From assembly GCF_004363695.1 (NCBI RefSeq), contig NZ_SNZC01000003.1, positions 1-64,000 on the forward strand: 64,000 nucleotides of DNA, written 5' to 3'. Made by a program: the position numbers and the translations under genes. The stretch is from Flavobacterium cheniae. GTDB taxonomy: Bacteria; Bacteroidota; Bacteroidia; Flavobacteriales; Flavobacteriaceae. The notes beneath the pieces were generated by a model. It was not told the DNA's origin. It did no database searches and was given only the letters and a program-made list of their open reading frames with translations. Below are positions 9,901 through 17,131 of this stretch, one piece after another (within the stretch, counting starts at the first letter, position 1; the number at the start of each line of letters is the position of its first letter).

Positions 9901-10799
9901 GTAGCGGACTTATAGTGATGAATTTTACTACTTTAGGAGAAACTGTTTTTAGAGGAAATGCATCAGTAGTAAACGGACAATTTGAATTTAGTTTCGTGGT
10001 GCCGCAAGATATTAGAATTCCAGTTGGAAATGGTAAAATAAGCTTTTATGCAAAACGTGATATGCCTAGTTTGGATAACCAAACAGGTTATGATAGAACA
10101 ATCCAAATAGGAGGTGTTAACGTAAATGCTGTAAGTGATACAAATCCGCCAACGGTTAGATTGCATATGAATGATGAAGGTTTTGTTTCGGGCGGAATTA
10201 CAAATTGTTCACCCATTTTGCTGGCTTTTTTAGAAGATGAAAACGGAATCAATACGGCAAGTGGAATCGGGCATGATATTGTAGCAATTTTGGATGGCGA
10301 TGAATCTAATCCGTATGTTTTGAATGAATATTATGAAACAAACAACGACGATTACACCAGTGGTTTTGTACGATTTCCTTTTAGGGATTTAACGCCAGGA
10401 TTACATACAATTTTGTTTAAAGCTTGGGATGTTTACAATAATTTAATTACGGCAGAAATTCAATTTAATGCGATTTGTTCAGATGATGGACTTCGAGTAG
10501 AAAGAGTATTGAATTATCCCAATCCATTTGTAAGTTATACAGAGTTTTGGTTCAATCATAACATGCCTTTTGAACCACTTGATGTTCAAGTTCAGATTCT
10601 GACTGTTGCAGGAAAGTTGGTTAAAACAATAAATCAGCAAGTTACAACTGAAGGTTTTCTTTGTAGAGAAATTATCTGGGATGGTCGTGATGATTTTGGA
10701 GATAAGATTGGAAAAGGGGTCTATGTTTATAAATTAAAAGTACGATCTACAACTACTGGAAAGTCAGTTGAAAAATATGAGAAACTTGTAATACTATAA
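6927..10799 (+). CDS. porU: Type IX secretion system sortase PorU (C25-type)
   Basis: PorU removes the C-terminal sorting tail of T9SS cargo at the outer membrane and attaches the cargo to a lipid anchor. The 1290-residue protein has a signal peptide (MKKTILFVLLF, then VFGQQ). Its C25 protease domain carries the catalytic pair His794 in YFGHGNEE and Cys828 in TITCEFTRFD. The tail from about residue 1190 (NYPNPF, then GKGVYVYKLKV) is itself T9SS-type, as in known PorU. Length is typical. Only 30 bases separate it from porV, which also has a candidate promoter of its own inside the porU 3' end. Confidence 0.95.
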   Translation: MKKTILFVLLFSVVFVFGQQTDNISINWNSNVDYSLGETSIKVPQFDTEFYNIDIPSRKIQYRKLVPVTASTNVSSLVISNVKYQTINESELYDLNKSLLPNKIQTSLEVVRARDDYKGILIFSPIIKEGGVFKKVISLTYSFQNNLSNRSQNQNVIQAVSNSVLATGNWHRFYVEKSGVYRISKTFLQSLGFNVNVDPRNIKIYGNGGRMLPLNNSIPYPVDLEQNAIQFIGEDDGVFDNSDYILFYAEGVDTWSAESLTSVNLFADKSYYYITSLGSAGKRIEQALQPINPPTLTFNQFDDVIYYEKDLVNAGKVGRRWFGEQFNVDEFQTFDFSIPNLDTSVPVQIKVNTASKSFGNSSFNVKANSVDLGTLNFPQLTSGSGVEGYESALNAVFNATSSNISIAITYNNGGVPSSNGFLDFIRLKVKRNLTGFSKQFLFFNDQEQANIGVGEYRIANASGISQVWDVTDLYNVTAYENTTGANFNFKVNLGTARKYVAVDMSDTFTPLRESNSVVVNQNLKGTIFKDAQGNFQDIDYLIITPEFLTTQAERLADFHRNNSGLVVRVVTLEKIYQEFASGKQDIAAIRNLIKYVYWNASAPNKRVKYVNLFGDASYDYKDRLFSNTNIVPVFHGFNPFASETNNISNFSLFSSFMSDDFYGLMDDTEGQMLGGFDGIDIAVGRMLVSSTGQAKEMVDKVIEYHDEKSYGRWRNNYVIYSDDADNTTDATLQFGLDNLANTLTTQKPFVNVKKIHTDAYLQQVAAGGERYPEAKKDFLDALELGALVFNYFGHGNEESLARERLFEKLDAQNLTNRYRYPLFITITCEFTRFDDPGRFTGGEYMYWNKSGGAIGLIATTRQIGVTTGFVMNNLLNEDLYAFGSNDYPSIAEALRLTKLDTGSDNRRVVFYIGDPAMKLAIARPRVVLTKVNDIPVNQPLPVLQALSLTKISGEVRDENDVLLSGYNGDLAVQIFDKDINRATLGNNGVTNGSGLIVMNFTTLGETVFRGNASVVNGQFEFSFVVPQDIRIPVGNGKISFYAKRDMPSLDNQTGYDRTIQIGGVNVNAVSDTNPPTVRLHMNDEGFVSGGITNCSPILLAFLEDENGINTASGIGHDIVAILDGDESNPYVLNEYYETNNDDYTSGFVRFPFRDLTPGLHTILFKAWDVYNNLITAEIQFNAICSDDGLRVERVLNYPNPFVSYTEFWFNHNMPFEPLDVQVQILTVAGKLVKTINQQVTTEGFLCREIIWDGRDDFGDKIGKGVYVYKLKVRSTTTGKSVEKYEKLVIL

Positions 10800-10815
10800 T
10801 AAAATACTATATTTG
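10786..10815 (+). promoter_or_regulatory. Candidate porV promoter within the porU 3' end
   Basis: TTG at 10786-10788, a 19-base spacer and TATATTTG at 10808-10815 match the Bacteroidetes consensus. The start would lie just before the porV ATG at 10830, so porV may be transcribed separately from porU. Confidence 0.6.
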
Positions 10816-10829
10816 TCAAATTAATTTCT

Positions 10830-12050
10830 ATGAATACAATGAAAAAAATTGCTGTAATATTTACCTTATTAGTTGTAGGTCAATATGTTAAAGCGCAAGA
10901 AGATAATAGCCGAGTAATAACCACAGGTGTTCCTTTCTTATTAATTGCTGCTGATGCGCGTTCTGCGGGTATGGCTGACATGGGAGTAGCAACTTCTGCA
11001 GATGCTTTCTCGCAACAATTCAATCCTGCTAAATATGCTTTTTCTCTTCAAAAACAAGGCTTTTCTGTAAGTTATACGCCTTATTTGTCTAGTATTGCAA
11101 ACGATATTTCTTTGGGACAATTGACATACTACAATAGAATAAATGAGCGTAGTGCATTTGCTGGGTCTTTACGTTTTTTTGGTTTGGGTGATATCGAATT
11201 GAGAGAAACTCCAGATCCAAACGAGCCGGTAAGAACAGTTAATCCAAATGAACTAGCTCTAGATGGTTCTTATTCTCTTAAATTGAGTGACCGTTTTTCT
11301 ATGGCTGTTGGTGGGCGATTTATTCGTTCGGCTTTAAGAATTGGTGATGCAAATAATGATGCTACAGCAGCAACAACATTTGCAGTTGATATTGCAGGTT
11401 ATTATCAATCAGAAGAAATGGCTTATGATGATTTTAATGGTAGATGGAGAGCTGGATTTAACTTTCAGAATTTAGGTCCTAAAATTAGTTATGATAATGA
11501 TGATTTAAATGATAACTTTTTACCAGCCAATATGCGTTTAGGTGGAGGTTTTGATTTTATTTTTGATGAGTATAGTAAAATTGGTGTTACGGCTGAAGTT
11601 ACAAAACTTTTAGTTCCAACACCACCAGCAAAAGTTGCTGCAGTAGATGCTGATGATAGTGGTTCAATTGAGCCTGCAGAGCAAGATTTGGCTGATGATG
11701 CATACACACAAGCATTGTCAGATTACAGAAAAACAAGTTGGACAAGCGGAATTTTCAATTCGTTTAATGATGCTCCTGATGGTATTTCAGAAGAATTAAA
11801 AGAGTTTACTTGGGCTTTAGGTGCAGAGTATTGGTATCAAGACTCATTCGCACTACGCTTAGGTTACTTTAATGAAAATGAATTAAAAGGGGCAAGAAAG
11901 TTTTTTACTTTAGGAGCCGGTTTTAAGTATAATGTAGTGAAAATTGATGTGTCGTATTTGTTCTCAGCATCTAAAGTGAGAAATCCATTAGAAAATACAT
12001 TGAGATTCTCTCTAACATTTAACTTTGGCGATAATTACGATGAACTTTAA
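10830..12050 (+). CDS. porV: T9SS outer membrane protein PorV (LptO)
   Basis: PorV is the outer membrane beta-barrel shuttle that carries T9SS cargo to the PorU attachment complex. The 406-residue product has a signal peptide (MKKIAVIF, then KAQEDNS). It also has the family block GVPFLLIAADARSAGMADMGVATSADAFSQQFNPAKYAF, given here as landmarks from residue 33: LLIAADARSAGMADMG and QFNPAKYAF. Repeated amphipathic strands run to a final phenylalanine-rich strand. Residues 273-284 form a textbook EF-hand loop (DADDSGSIEPAE) in a probable surface loop. Translation may start at 10830 or at the ATG at 10839. Confidence 0.94.
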   Translation: MNTMKKIAVIFTLLVVGQYVKAQEDNSRVITTGVPFLLIAADARSAGMADMGVATSADAFSQQFNPAKYAFSLQKQGFSVSYTPYLSSIANDISLGQLTYYNRINERSAFAGSLRFFGLGDIELRETPDPNEPVRTVNPNELALDGSYSLKLSDRFSMAVGGRFIRSALRIGDANNDATAATTFAVDIAGYYQSEEMAYDDFNGRWRAGFNFQNLGPKISYDNDDLNDNFLPANMRLGGGFDFIFDEYSKIGVTAEVTKLLVPTPPAKVAAVDADDSGSIEPAEQDLADDAYTQALSDYRKTSWTSGIFNSFNDAPDGISEELKEFTWALGAEYWYQDSFALRLGYFNENELKGARKFFTLGAGFKYNVVKIDVSYLFSASKVRNPLENTLRFSLTFNFGDNYDEL

Positions 12051-12071
12051 ACAAAAAATAAATTAATAAAC

Positions 12072-12101
12072 AATCCAAATTCTTATTTTAGAATTTGGAT
12101 T
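12072..12101. terminator. Intrinsic terminator after porV
   Basis: Arms AATCCAAATTC (12072-12082) and GAATTTGGATT (12091-12101), followed by eight further T residues on the plus strand. Confidence 0.88.
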
Positions 12102-12115
12102 TTTTTTCCTTACAT

Positions 12116-12595
12116 ATGAAGCAAATTTCAATAAACACGACCATTTCGGTACTTTCAAAAGAAGAATTATCTCAAGAGGAGACAACGTTAATGATGCAAG
12201 CGGTAGAAGCTAGAAGTAAAGCTTACGCACCTTATTCAAAGTTTACGGTGGGTGCAGCTATTCTTTTGGATAACGGAATTGTAGTTCAAGGTTCAAATCA
12301 AGAAAATGCAGCTTACCCTTCAGGCTTGTGTGCTGAGCGTGTAGCAATTTTTTATGCAGGGGCAACCTATCCAGATGCAAAAATTGTAAAAATGTTTATT
12401 ACGGCATCTCCACAAGATAGAGATTTAGAAGAGCCAATTCCACCATGCGGAAGTTGTAGGCAAGCAATCGCAGAATACGAATTCAAACAAGATATTCCAA
12501 TTGCTATTTTCTTTATGGGAGCAAAAGGCGATATTTATAAGTCAGATTCATTAAAAAATCTACTGCCTTTGGTTTTTGATAAAAATCATCTATAG
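12116..12595 (+). CDS. cdd: Cytidine deaminase
   Basis: Deaminates cytidine and deoxycytidine to uridine forms in pyrimidine salvage. The 159-residue protein has the zinc site CAER (Cys72, catalytic Glu74) and PPCGSCRQ (Cys111, Cys114), and the substrate-side motif APYSKFTVGAA. The ATG at 12116 is preferred to a TTG at 12095 because the latter lies inside the porV terminator. The place between porV and pdhA is familiar in Flavobacterium. Confidence 0.95.
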   Translation: MKQISINTTISVLSKEELSQEETTLMMQAVEARSKAYAPYSKFTVGAAILLDNGIVVQGSNQENAAYPSGLCAERVAIFYAGATYPDAKIVKMFITASPQDRDLEEPIPPCGSCRQAIAEYEFKQDIPIAIFFMGAKGDIYKSDSLKNLLPLVFDKNHL

Positions 12596-12679
12596 CGATT
12601 TCGTAACTTTTTTTATCGATTTTGTTATAAAAAATACAAAAATCGTAGAATTTAATTTTTTCAATCAGGTTCTATGTAG

Positions 12680-12687
12680 TATTTTTG
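12680..12687 (+). promoter_or_regulatory. -7 element of the pdhA-pdhC promoter
   Basis: TATTTTTG matches TAnnTTTG exactly. No good TTG lies 17-23 bases upstream. It predicts a start near 12693, which favours the pdhA ATG at 12757 over an upstream TTG at 12706. Confidence 0.55.
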
Positions 12688-12756
12688 CTGTTCGTAAAAT
12701 TGTGATTGACAAATAATGCCTTTCACAATTCAATTGTATTAAAAAAACAAACTAAA

Positions 12757-13755
12757 ATGAAACCAATTACAAGAGAAGTTTACCTAAAGTGGTATGAAGA
12801 CATGCTATTTTGGAGAAAGTTTGAAGATAAACTTGCAGCTGTTTATATCCAACAAAAAGTTAGAGGATTTTTGCACCTATACAATGGTCAAGAAGCAGTT
12901 TTAGCTGGAGCTTTGCACGCAATGGACTTGTCTAAAGATAAAATGATTACCGCTTACCGTAACCACGTTCAGCCAATTGGAATGGGTGTAGACCCAAGAA
13001 AAGTTATGGCAGAATTATACGGAAAAGCTACAGGTACTTCAAAAGGTATGGGTGGATCTATGCATATTTTCTCTAAAGAACATGGCTTTTATGGAGGTCA
13101 CGGAATTGTAGGTGCACAAATTCCAGTAGGAGCAGGTATTGCTTTTGCAGATAAATATTTCAATACTGGCGGAGTTACCTTAACTTATTTTGGTGATGGT
13201 GCTGCGCGTCAAGGTTCATTACATGAGGCTTTCAATATGGCAATGTTATGGAAATTACCAGTAGTATTCATCGTTGAAAATAACGGTTATGCTATGGGAA
13301 CATCTGTAGAAAGAACTGCAAATCATACTGATATTTGGAAACTAGGTTTAGGATATGAAATGCCTTGCGGACCAGTTGATGGAATGAATCCAGTGAAAGT
13401 AGCTGAAGCTATGCACGAAGCAATGGAAAGAGCACGTCGTGGAGACGGGCCAACTTTCTTAGAAATGAAAACTTACCGTTACAGAGGACACTCAATGTCC
13501 GATGCACAATTATACAGAACAAAAGAGGAAGTGGAAGAATACAAAAAAATCGACCCAATTACTCAAGTTCTTGATATTATCAAAGAAAATAATTACGCTA
13601 CAGAAGCTGAAATCGAAACAATCGATCAAAGAGTAGCTGATTTAGTAGCTGAATGTGAAAAATTCGCAGAGGATTCTCCGTTCCCAGAAGTAAATCAGTT
13701 ATATGATGTAGTGTACGAACAAGAAAATTATCCTTTCATCCCACATAAATTATAA
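12757..13755 (+). CDS. pdhA: Pyruvate dehydrogenase E1 component, alpha subunit
   Basis: E1 alpha binds thiamine diphosphate and starts oxidative decarboxylation of pyruvate to acetyl-CoA. The 332-residue product, read from MKPITREVYLKWYEDM, has the ThDP motif GDGAARQGSLHEAFN closing with ENNGYAMGT, and the phosphorylation-loop-like YRYRGHSMSD. The E1 beta gene is not adjacent. The stop is 5 bases from pdhC, so the two are one operon. Confidence 0.95.
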   Translation: MKPITREVYLKWYEDMLFWRKFEDKLAAVYIQQKVRGFLHLYNGQEAVLAGALHAMDLSKDKMITAYRNHVQPIGMGVDPRKVMAELYGKATGTSKGMGGSMHIFSKEHGFYGGHGIVGAQIPVGAGIAFADKYFNTGGVTLTYFGDGAARQGSLHEAFNMAMLWKLPVVFIVENNGYAMGTSVERTANHTDIWKLGLGYEMPCGPVDGMNPVKVAEAMHEAMERARRGDGPTFLEMKTYRYRGHSMSDAQLYRTKEEVEEYKKIDPITQVLDIIKENNYATEAEIETIDQRVADLVAECEKFAEDSPFPEVNQLYDVVYEQENYPFIPHKL

Positions 13756-13760
13756 GAACT

Positions 13761-15353
13761 ATGGCACAAATTATAACAATGCCCCGTTTGAGTGATACGA
13801 TGACTGAAGGAGTTGTAGCAACTTGGCTAAAAAAAGTGGGTGATACAATCAAAACTGGCGATATTTTAGCCGAAATTGAAACGGATAAAGCTACAATGGA
13901 GTTTGAATCATTTCATGATGGGGTTTTATTACACATTGGAATTCAAGAAGGACAATCGGCTCCAGTTGATTCTTTATTAGCTATTATTGGAAAAGAAGGC
14001 GAAGATATTTCGGCTTTATTAAGTGGAGGAAATGCTACTGAAACTAAAGAAGAAAAAGTAGTTGAAGATGAAAAACCAACTTCTGCTGCAGTTGAAATTC
14101 CAGCTGGTGTAAAAGTAGTAACCATGCCTCGTTTGTCTGATACCATGACAACAGGAACAGTTGCGACTTGGTTAAAAAAAGTAGGAGATACTGTAAAAGA
14201 AGGTGACATTTTAGCTGAAATCGAAACGGATAAAGCTACTATGGAATTCGAATCTTTTAATGCAGGAACTTTATTATATATCGGAGTACAAGAAGGTGAT
14301 TCTGCTCCAGTTGATACCATCTTAGCAATTTTAGGACCAGCAGGAACTGACGTTTCAGGAATTGCGGCTAATTATAAAGTTGGTGCTGTTGTTGAAGCTC
14401 CAAAAGCAGAAGAAGTAAAAGAAGTTGCTCAAGCAGTTGTAATAACCGAACAAGCTACTTCAGGTAGAGTTTTTGCTTCTCCATTAGCTAAAAAAATTGC
14501 TCAAGATAAAGGAATCAACTTGTCTCAAGTAAAAGGTTCAGGTGAAAATGGAAGAATTGTAAAATCGGATGTTGAGAATTTCTCTCCATCTACCGTTGCA
14601 ACTCCAACTCAAGCCGTTGCAGAAGCTACAAGTGCAGTTGCAGCTGTGAAACCATTTGTTCCAGCAGGAGAAGTATTCCAAGAAGAAATCAAAAATTCGC
14701 AAATGCGTAAAACCATTGCGAGAAGATTATCAGAATCTAAATTTACGGCACCGCATTATTATTTAACTATCGAGTTGGATATGGATAATGCTATTGCTTC
14801 AAGAAATATGATTAACGGATTGCCAGAAACGAAAGTTTCCTTCAATGATATGGTAATCAAAGCAAGTGCGATGGCATTGAAAAAACATCCACAAGTAAAT
14901 TCACAATGGAGAGAAGATGCAATGGTAATCAATCACCACGTGAATATTGGTGTAGCAGTAGCAGTTGAAGACGGATTAATGGTACCAGTATTGAAATTTA
15001 CAGATCAAATGAGTTTAACTCAAATTGGTGCTAACGTCAAAGATTTAGCTGGAAAAGCAAAATCTAAAAAAATTCAACCTGCTGAAATGGAAGGAAGTAC
15101 GTTCACTATTTCTAATTTAGGAATGTTCGGAATTCAATCGTTTACTTCTATTATCAACCAACCAAATTCTGCTATTTTATCTGTTGGTGCTATTATTGAA
15201 AAACCAGTAGTTAAAAACGGACAAATCGTAGTTGGAAACACAATGACAGTTACTTTAGCTTGCGACCACAGAACAGTGGACGGAGCAACAGGAGCTCAAT
15301 TCTTACAAACGTTCAAAGCGTTTATGGAAAATCCAGTAACGATGTTAGCATAA
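13761..15353 (+). CDS. pdhC: Pyruvate dehydrogenase E2, dihydrolipoamide acetyltransferase with two lipoyl domains
   Basis: E2 transfers the acetyl group from lipoamide to CoA and forms the complex core. The 530-residue chain has two lipoyl domains, each with ETDKATMEFES and lipoylated Lys43 and Lys158. Alanine/proline/glutamate-rich linkers follow, then a peripheral-subunit-binding domain (about 235-275, ASPLAKKIAQDKGI) and the catalytic domain (about 300-530) with DHRTVDG (His503, Asp507). The two lipoyl domains are near duplicates. Confidence 0.95.
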   Translation: MAQIITMPRLSDTMTEGVVATWLKKVGDTIKTGDILAEIETDKATMEFESFHDGVLLHIGIQEGQSAPVDSLLAIIGKEGEDISALLSGGNATETKEEKVVEDEKPTSAAVEIPAGVKVVTMPRLSDTMTTGTVATWLKKVGDTVKEGDILAEIETDKATMEFESFNAGTLLYIGVQEGDSAPVDTILAILGPAGTDVSGIAANYKVGAVVEAPKAEEVKEVAQAVVITEQATSGRVFASPLAKKIAQDKGINLSQVKGSGENGRIVKSDVENFSPSTVATPTQAVAEATSAVAAVKPFVPAGEVFQEEIKNSQMRKTIARRLSESKFTAPHYYLTIELDMDNAIASRNMINGLPETKVSFNDMVIKASAMALKKHPQVNSQWREDAMVINHHVNIGVAVAVEDGLMVPVLKFTDQMSLTQIGANVKDLAGKAKSKKIQPAEMEGSTFTISNLGMFGIQSFTSIINQPNSAILSVGAIIEKPVVKNGQIVVGNTMTVTLACDHRTVDGATGAQFLQTFKAFMENPVTMLA

Positions 15354-15374
15354 TAAGTGTTAAATTTATCATAC

Positions 15375-15399
15375 AAAATCCCGATTTATTCGGGATTTT
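15375..15399. terminator. Intrinsic terminator after pdhC
   Basis: Arms AAAATCCCGA (15375-15384) and TCGGGATTTT (15390-15399), then a T tract on the plus strand. Confidence 0.88.
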
Positions 15400-15425
15400 T
15401 TTATTTTTACTTAAAACTACATGCT

Positions 15426-16385
15426 ATGAAAAAATTCTTGTTACTAATTTCTTTTATTGGATTGTCATTGAATGCACAAACCAATGTTACTTCGAAAAAT
15501 ATTTCAAAAGTAAACTATCAGGTTGCTGAAGAAAATGTAATTAAAACCTTGTCTTATTTAACTTCGGATGAATTAGAAGGAAGAGATTCTGGTAGCGAAG
15601 GAATTGAGAAAGCTGCGGTTTATTTAGAAAATCTATTAAAAGAAAATGGAGTAAAGCCTTATTTTAAAACGTATCGCGATACCTTATCGAATTTTGACAA
15701 ACCTGCTTTTAATATTGTAGGTTATATAGAAGGAACAGATAAAAAATTGAAAAATGAATTTGTAATTATCGGTGCACATTATGATCATATCGGAATGTTG
15801 CAAAATGGTGTTAATGGTGATGTAATTGTAAATGGCGCAAACGACAACGCAACTGGAACCACAGCGGTAACAGAAGTTGCAAAGTATTTCGCCAAGTTTA
15901 AAAACAATAAACGAAGTATTCTTTTTGTATTCTTTTCTGCAGAGGAAAAAGGCCTTTTAGGTTCGAAACATTTAGCAGCCAAATTGAAAGAACAAAAAAT
16001 GGATTTGTATTTCATGTTCAATTTTGAAATGATTGGTGTGCCAATGAAAGTCAAAGGAATGGATTTCTATTTAACAGGTTTTGGAAAATCGAATATGGCA
16101 ACCAAAATGAACGAATATGCTGGAGAAAAATTAGTTGGATATTTACCAATAGAAACAAAATATATGTTATTCAGAGCTTCAGATAATTATCCATTTTTCA
16201 CCGAGTTTAATGTGCCGGCGCAAACCGTTTCTACATTTGATTTTGAAAATTTCGAATTCTATCACCAACCTGATGATGAGTTTGAATTGATGGATACGAA
16301 ACACATGACTAATGTAATTTCAAAAACAATTCCGGTTTTAGAACAAATGATTAATGCGTCTAAAAAAGAAATTAAATTGAATTAA
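15426..16385 (+). CDS. Exported M28-family zinc peptidase
   Basis: Predicted aminopeptidase that acts outside the cytoplasm. The 319-residue product starts MKKFLLLISFIG with signal cleavage after SLNAQ. The M28 metal-binding motifs are GAHYDHIG, NGANDNATG, SAEEKGLLGS and a late FEFYHQPDDE. An upstream in-frame ATG lies within the pdhC terminator region and would destroy the signal peptide, so 15426 is chosen. The gene converges on the response regulator, and their stop codons overlap by 4 bases. Confidence 0.9.
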   Translation: MKKFLLLISFIGLSLNAQTNVTSKNISKVNYQVAEENVIKTLSYLTSDELEGRDSGSEGIEKAAVYLENLLKENGVKPYFKTYRDTLSNFDKPAFNIVGYIEGTDKKLKNEFVIIGAHYDHIGMLQNGVNGDVIVNGANDNATGTTAVTEVAKYFAKFKNNKRSILFVFFSAEEKGLLGSKHLAAKLKEQKMDLYFMFNFEMIGVPMKVKGMDFYLTGFGKSNMATKMNEYAGEKLVGYLPIETKYMLFRASDNYPFFTEFNVPAQTVSTFDFENFEFYHQPDDEFELMDTKHMTNVISKTIPVLEQMINASKKEIKLN

Positions 16386-17131
16386 ATTCCGTTCATTCGA
16401 TTCAAAATTTCTAATAAACTCGCTTTCTTTCTTTTGGAAACGGGTAACGAACTTTTGTCGCTCATTACCACATAACCGCCATCTTTAAAAATAAAACTAG
16501 TAAGATGGTTGAGGTTGATTATGTGTGAATGATGAATTCGCTCAAATCCATTATTGCAAAGTAAATCTTCAAATTCTTTCAACGGCTTTGAAATGAGTAA
16601 TTTCTTTCCATCGATGAAGTGAATGTGTGTGTAATTTCCTTCTGAAGTACATTTTAAAATTGATTTAATTTCATGAATAAAAATACCTTGAGAAGTTTGC
16701 AAAGCAATACGCTTATTTTGATTTTGAAGCGATTGATTTTTAATAAAATTCTCAATTTGAACCTGAACTTCGGAGGAGTTTATGGTTTTTGCTTTGGCAA
16801 CAGCCGCTTTTAATTCGTCACCATTAATTGGTTTTAATAAATAATCTAAAGCACTAAATTTAATTGCATTAATCGCATATTGACTATAAGCTGTAGTGAA
16901 AATTACATGAAATTCTCCTTTTTGAAACGCTTCTAAAATTTCAAAACCAAGTCCGTCTGTTAATTGAATGTCTAAGAAAACCAATTCAGGTTTGTTATCT
17001 TTTATTAACTGAATGGCTTCATCAACACTTCCAGAAGTTCCAATGACTTTTAATTCTGGACAGTAGCGATTTATATCGGCCATTAAGGCTGAAATTGCTT
17101 GTATTTCGTCTTCAATTATAATTGTTTTCAT
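16382..17131 (-). CDS. LytTR-family response regulator
   Basis: Cytoplasmic DNA-binding regulator of 249 residues. The receiver domain (1-120) has the acidic IIIEDE pocket, phospho-acceptor Asp54 in LVFLDIQL, TTAYS, and Lys in DYLLKPI. The LytTR DNA-binding domain (about 140-245) has the ALQTSQGIFIHEIKSILKC start and RIHHSHIINL. The ATG at 17131 overlaps the kinase stop as TAATG, so translation is probably coupled. An in-frame TTG two codons earlier is less likely. A plausible target is the direct repeat at 20137-20194. Confidence 0.92.
   Translation of the reverse strand: MKTIIIEDEIQAISALMADINRYCPELKVIGTSGSVDEAIQLIKDNKPELVFLDIQLTDGLGFEILEAFQKGEFHVIFTTAYSQYAINAIKFSALDYLLKPINGDELKAAVAKAKTINSSEVQVQIENFIKNQSLQNQNKRIALQTSQGIFIHEIKSILKCTSEGNYTHIHFIDGKKLLISKPLKEFEDLLCNNGFERIHHSHIINLNHLTSFIFKDGGYVVMSDKSSLPVSKRKKASLLEILNRMNGI

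Noticed and set aside
12706..12756. Upstream TTG start for pdhA
   Set aside because: The family starts at MKPITREVY (12757), and the extension is not protein-like.
13943..14320. 125-codon open frame antisense to pdhC
   Set aside because: Shadow of the lipoyl-domain coding region.
16382..16385. Overlap of the M28 peptidase and response-regulator stops as a regulatory signal
   Set aside because: Convergent 4-base overlap is common in compact genomes, and no hairpin is seen there.
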